64,000 nt of DNA from Micromussa lordhowensis (taxonomy: Eukaryota; Cnidaria; Anthozoa; Scleractinia; Lobophylliidae). Below are positions 59,401-64,000 of the stretch, piece after piece. Below the pieces are notes generated by a model. The model was given only the letters and a program-made list of their open reading frames with translations. It had not been told where the DNA came from and did not search any database. The position numbers and the translations under genes are program-made. The DNA lies in contig OZ026605.1 in assembly GCA_964020085.1 (NCBI GenBank), forward strand, positions 7,422,528 to 7,486,527. The letters run 5' to 3'. Within the stretch, counting starts at the first letter, position 1; each line of letters opens with the position of its first letter.

Positions 59401-62400
59401 AGGGGATACAAACATTCCTGAGAGATTTTAATAGGCCAGAGCCGATGGTCATTTTTGGCTCGTCAGGCTCCGGGAAAACTTCCATAATGGCTGTCACTGC
59501 TAAGTCTGTAAGAGAATGGCTCGGAGATGGTACCGTGTGTATCTTTCGTTTCCTTGGCACCTCTCCCGAAAGTTCATCGATTCGATCGACAATTGCCAGT
59601 ATTTGCCTTCAGATATGTGAAGTTTACGGCATGGATGCACCAAAAGCTGACATTCTGGAGGACTATTCACAACTAATTCGATTTTTTCACGGCCTGATCG
59701 CCAGTTTGCCTGTTAGCAAAGTGAGACCATTAGTCATTATCTTGGATTCGGTGGACCAGTTATCTCCAACTAACAATGCACACTTAATGAACTGGCTTCC
59801 TAAAAAATGTCCACAGTTTATCAAGATTTCCATTTCGGTGTTACCGAATTATCACGACATTCTTCCCAACTTACGCCGAAGTCTTCCCATCGAGAGCGCT
59901 TACATCGAAGTACCCATGCTGACCATTGAGATGGGAAAGGAAATTTTAGAAGCTTGGCTTCAAGGACTCGGACGAACCTTGACAGAGGAGCAGTTCGAAC
60001 TAGTTTTATCTAGTTTCATTCAATGCCCCCAGCCATTGTTTCTAAAGCTGATATTCACGGAAGCATCGAGATGGGAGTCCTACACAAATGTCCATGGGCT
60101 CGACCTTGGAAGTGACGTTCCCCAAGCTATTCGCCTCCTGTTCCAACGTCTGGAACGGAAGCATGGAAAGACACTTACATCCCGTGCTCTCGGCTATATC
60201 ACCGCTGGTCGAAATGGCCTCACAGAAAACGAGCTCGAAGATGCCCTGTCACTTGATGATGACGTCATCGACGACGTGTACCAGTATTGGGATCCTCCTG
60301 TTGAGGGTGTCGTTCGCTTGCCTAACTTACTGTGGGCACGTATTCGGCATGACATCGACGAGTTCCTGGCCGAGCGACAAGCGAATGGGAAGACCGTGAT
60401 TGCCTGGTATCACCGACAATTTTGGGAGGCTGCGCAAACACAGTACTTGTCAGATCCCAATGAAAAGCAGTCCAGGCATTCCTTACTCGCTGAATATTTT
60501 GAAGGTAGGACTGAGATAAAGATTTTTAACCCTTTAAGGCCAAAATCAACACATGTTAATTTACTGGTATCTATATGTAGTTTCTTCATCGTACTCGTAC
60601 TCAATCCCACTATGCCATAGATAGTGGAACACGAGGCCTCTTCACGAAGGGAGAAATTATGCCATTAACAAGCATAGCTGTTTATTCATTCATGGGTTAG
60701 GATCTGTTTCAAGAATTGTCTGGGAATGTTGCCCACTTCGTGCTGGCGCGCTCGACGTGTACGTGTCTGATAAGAAACGGAAGGTTATCATCAACAAGTG
60801 TTTCTTATAAATACTGCTGGTACTGGCGAGATAACACTACAGTTACTACAGATACTTCTTGGTTTCATACCATTCACCAAGGTTGTGTTTGTTTATTTTC
60901 AGGCAAATGGGGCGGGGGACGTAAGAAGCACATCACTCTAACTCGTCGAAAGAAAACGCTAGCAGACGCAGACCGACAAGTTTCCAGTCAACCTGTGATG
61001 TTTAGTAAGAGTGTTTTTAACTTGAGGAAGCTAAGCGAAATGCCGTTTCACCTTATTCACTCCGATCACACAGACAGACTGGCCAGAAAGGTTCTGTTTA
61101 ATTTCGAGTGGATCTACGGGAAAGTTCGCGGCCAGTCTTTGAATGAAGTGTTAGAGGACTACTCTCTTGCTTTAGAAGTGAGACCAGATCTGGATGTGAG
61201 GTGCGAAATGGTTTGGCATACAAGTATTTTTTTTAGTTACTGCATGATAGTGCAGAAGGCTTTTAATTTCGCGCGACGTTCATGAAGTGATCGCCTTCTA
61301 GACTTTTCCGTACCATATCATTACATTGGTATATGGGAAGCTGACATAAATGTAGGTATTCATCAATAGGAGGCGTTATTTTGATTTAGGAGCAAACCCT
61401 GAGTCATCACCTATCCTGTCTGTGCCTACCTGGCACATAGGGCTTCAGCGATTCTTCGTTACTCCATCCCAACCCCTCACTCCAGATTCCTTTCCAGCCA
61501 TTCTGCGCCAAGTCGTTCTTGGTCTTCCAACATGTCTCCTCTCCTTGCTGAGTACTAACACAAAAAAGGTTGCTTGCCTGAAGTAAAAAAAAAGTCTGAT
61601 AAATTTACCACCAATTTATATAAAAAAGGAAATGTGAACAGTGGAAATGTGAAACGTGGATTCCTGTCTATAGCGGAAAGGATTACATGTGTATATCCTA
61701 CCTATTTTATTGTTTTCACGGTCAGAAACTAAATGGAAGAGCAATTAAACGCTTCCCAAAGTACTGACTGACTTAAGAACTGTAGAAAGGGTTGGATAGG
61801 GTTATTATTGTCACTTGACATTAATATCAATATTGTTATGATTGTGATAAGGTTGATCTTTGACACTCTCATCCTCTCATCGAGTAACATCAAACATGAT
61901 GTGGACTGCCTGGCTACTCAACTCCTGGGAAGACTTCTCGCCTTCAGGGAGCAGTTTCCACGGATTGACGGTCTCATTACACAGTGCTACCGATGGTGTT
62001 ATGTTCAGCAATCTCCTCTCTTCATTCCTCAATCAGCTTGTCTAATCTCTGCTGGTGGACCGCTGAAAACCAATCTTCGAGGGCACGAGCAGCGAGTCAA
62101 CGAGATCGCAGTCACAAATGACGATAAATTTATTGTCACCTCGGGCGAGGACTCTCTTATTAACGTGTGGAACAGCACTAATCTGGACTGCTTGCATACA
62201 CTGAAGATGGCCGACAAGGGACCTAGCTGTCTTGCTTTGACGCCAGATGATAAGTACGTCATTGGTTCCGCCAAATCTAGCGTAGGAGTGTGGGACATCG
62301 ATTCTGGGGAAGTATTACAGCGGTTTGACAATGACGTAGTGGTCACGTGCCTGACAACTACTTCTGATGGCACTCGTGTTGTGACTGGCGGAGAAGATGG

Positions 62401-63533
62401 CGTCGCTCGGGTGTGGCATACATTAAATGGAGCAAAGGAGAAAACCCTAAGTGGGCATGAAGGTAAACGTGAACGAAACATAGGGAGGACGTCCTTACTT
62501 AATTCTGGAAATAATGTTTTATAAGGTCTAATATTGAAATGGTATTGCAAACGGATGTAACGAGAAATATGGTCTGACGTCCTAGCCAAACTATGCGAGC
62601 CTCTGACTTTATCCAGGTTTTTCTACGTTGTAATCCAATCTTCATCGGCACAGTTACTGCGTGCATTATGATTGCCACACATAACTGCAAATTTTCATTC
62701 GTCTTGAAGATCTAAACTTAATTAAGACCATCCTAAGCATTTCAAATTAAACTGAACTTTCTCAGTGTCTTTGCTTTAAAAATACTTAGGACCAATCAAC
62801 GCTGTCGTTGTATCACCGAACGGCGACGTGGTCACCGGGTCTAAGGACAGCACGGTCCGTGTCTGGTCGCTAGCTACAGAAGAATGCCAAGCTGTGTATG
62901 AAGGCCATGCTAGTTCTGTATTGTGTCTGGTTTTGACACGTGACGGCGAAAGTGTGATATCAGGCTCGGAAGACAAGACTGTCAAAGCTTGGCATCTAAA
63001 GACAAAGAACTGCGCTACACTCAAAGGCCATGGAGGTAAGCACCACTTAATCTAGAATTGCGTCTTGAAAAATTAAACTAAACAGGTACCGTTTTGTAAG
63101 GGGCGATTCGTAGCAATATGACGTATTCTTAAGGAGTGATGCTAACGTGAGATTGTGCCGGATCTTCGAGTTCTTGATCGATGAAGATTTACCAAAGGAT
63201 ACCATGATATTTTTTGCTGTGGATCCAACTGGGTTTGAAATGTCAGTGTTAAATCTGTGCGAGGCTTTAATGGCTTGCTCTTGTGTTTAGCCGTAAACAC
63301 CCTTGAAGGAATCATTATATTATCTATTTTTAGGTTTGATCAAGTGTTTGGCCGCTATGAATGATGGCCGGAGAATTGTGTCTGGATCGAAAGACCAGTC
63401 GCTAAAGATTTGGGACCTCGTCACTCTTCAATGCTGCGTGACTCTAAAAGGTCACACAGACCTTATTTGGCGCGTGGCCGTTGCTTCGGACGACGGTTTT
63501 GTCGTGTCTGCGTCAAAAGATGACATGTTAAAA
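55098..63533 (+). CDS. DUF4062-NACHT-WD40 protein (NWD1-like), 3' end beyond window
   Basis: Exons: 55098-55197, 55808-56010, 57201-57341, 58310-58532, 58936-60504, 60903-61200, 61852-62462, 62790-63035, 63334-63533. Phases match throughout and give 1197 residues; the next exon is outside. Residues about 25-115 (IIRIFTSSTF, VVDMRWGV, GPNFVCLLGDKYGYRPFP) form a DUF4062-like N-terminal domain. The NACHT ATPase has Walker A GSSGSGKTS (397-405) and Walker B LVIILDSVDQL (488-498), followed by winged-helix-like sequence (YFEGKWGGGRKK near 745). WD40 repeats begin near 915; at least seven are visible, with GHE/GHG starts and VW/IW ends, and three introns fall in phase 1 or 0 between repeats. By family this is a cytoplasmic STAND ATPase that oligomerises on ligand sensing by the propeller; a role in innate sensing is inferred. 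ATG 55098 lies 11 bases after an acceptor, so a 5' UTR exon lies upstream. Confidence 0.9.
56118..56267. repeat. Inverted repeat in NACHT gene intron 2
   Basis: Arms start GCAATTATTGAAT; the inner part GAAGAATTCTGCAG (56149) pairs with 56222-56235. Confidence 0.85.
56587..56880. repeat. Two adjacent foldback units in NACHT gene intron 2
   Basis: 56587-56694 pairs AACAATTATTCACCG with its complement around a GC-rich loop. 56696-56880 has ends TAGTATATACCACAC and exact inverse, with an inner pair around GGAGGTGAATAGTAC. Confidence 0.8.
57580..57990. repeat. GGGGGTCTCCCATGTAAAA-type repeat
   Basis: G-rich segments followed by GGGGTGCTCCTCGGAAATTTTG and GTGGCTTGAAATTTTT, a wording common in coral repeats. 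No clear ends. NACHT gene intron 3. Confidence 0.45.
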
Positions 63534-64000
63534 GTAAGTGCTTTTTACGATTTCTTGGCTACTTCTCCGCTGTCAGGTTTTTCAACCAGACATCTACATC
63601 CCAGAATGGTATGCCTGAGCTTTGAGTTATAGTAATTTTTCACTTGCTCGAATTTTAGGTTCCCCTTAATTGATGCACGGTAGACAACTATAGGTGATTT
63701 GTCCCATTCCACAGCAAAACAAAACTAGAGAGGTTACATTGCTCGAAGTATTGGATCACGAAATGAAAGCAGGTTTGAAACATCAACTGTCAAACATTTG
63801 ACAGCGAAACTATTGGTACTATTCCGGTTAGCCAGTCTTTCGATGACCCTTTATTTTCGAGGAGCAGGGCTGGCACGGATGTCTAAGTAAGCGCACACAG
63901 CAGTGCTGCTGGTGATTTATCTCCTCCTGGCAATGACATAGATTTTTGGTTTTCGCCTGGTTTACAGCCCCTTTTGTCTTTTCAAATTCAATGTTCCCAA

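Overview
The window looks like nuclear DNA of an anthozoan cnidarian, most likely a stony coral. The reasons are intron-rich animal genes with GT-AG introns, an intronless rhodopsin-type GPCR, a DUF4062-NACHT-WD40 gene, and a dense load of CR1/L2-like retroelements, Penelope-like remnants, foldback elements and MITEs of the kinds that litter coral genomes. The organism is an inference; no species-specific marker was seen. Gene models below were assembled by hand from splice sites, reading phase and family knowledge.

Layout: 1-4069 is AT-rich with only an element end at the left edge. 4070-5883 is a long inverted repeat holding a degraded LINE. 6088-7041 (+) is a two-exon gene for a 90-residue secreted six-cysteine peptide of beta-defensin-like spacing. 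7300-12600 is repeats, including an interrupted CR1/L2-like reverse transcriptase. 12611-29564 (+) is a complete 12-exon phosphatidylserine synthase 2 gene (460 aa) whose introns carry many mobile elements. 36516-37607 (+) is a single-exon GPCR. 40939-52609 (-) is a complete 7-exon choline/ethanolamine phosphotransferase (380 aa). 52610-55097 is intergenic hairpin-rich DNA. 55098 to the right edge (+) is a DUF4062-NACHT-WD40 (NWD1-like) gene, nine exons visible and continuing beyond the window.

Working relations: the CDP-alcohol phosphotransferase makes phosphatidylcholine/phosphatidylethanolamine, and PTDSS2 converts phosphatidylethanolamine to phosphatidylserine, so two consecutive ER phospholipid steps lie convergently within 40 kb with only the GPCR between. 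The cysteine-rich peptide and the NACHT-WD40 protein are both plausible innate-defence genes. There is no sequence evidence that any of these are co-regulated.

The most unusual material is in the repeats: a 1-kb element packed with CCGTTTAACG-type motifs inside perfect-looking ends; a 2.4-kb nested element with telomere-like and tRNA-like pieces; a 1.4-kb inverted duplication of a helix-turn-helix ORF; a near-complete hammerhead ribozyme with one core change; and two almost identical Harbinger-type MITEs, with clean target duplications, in opposite orientation.
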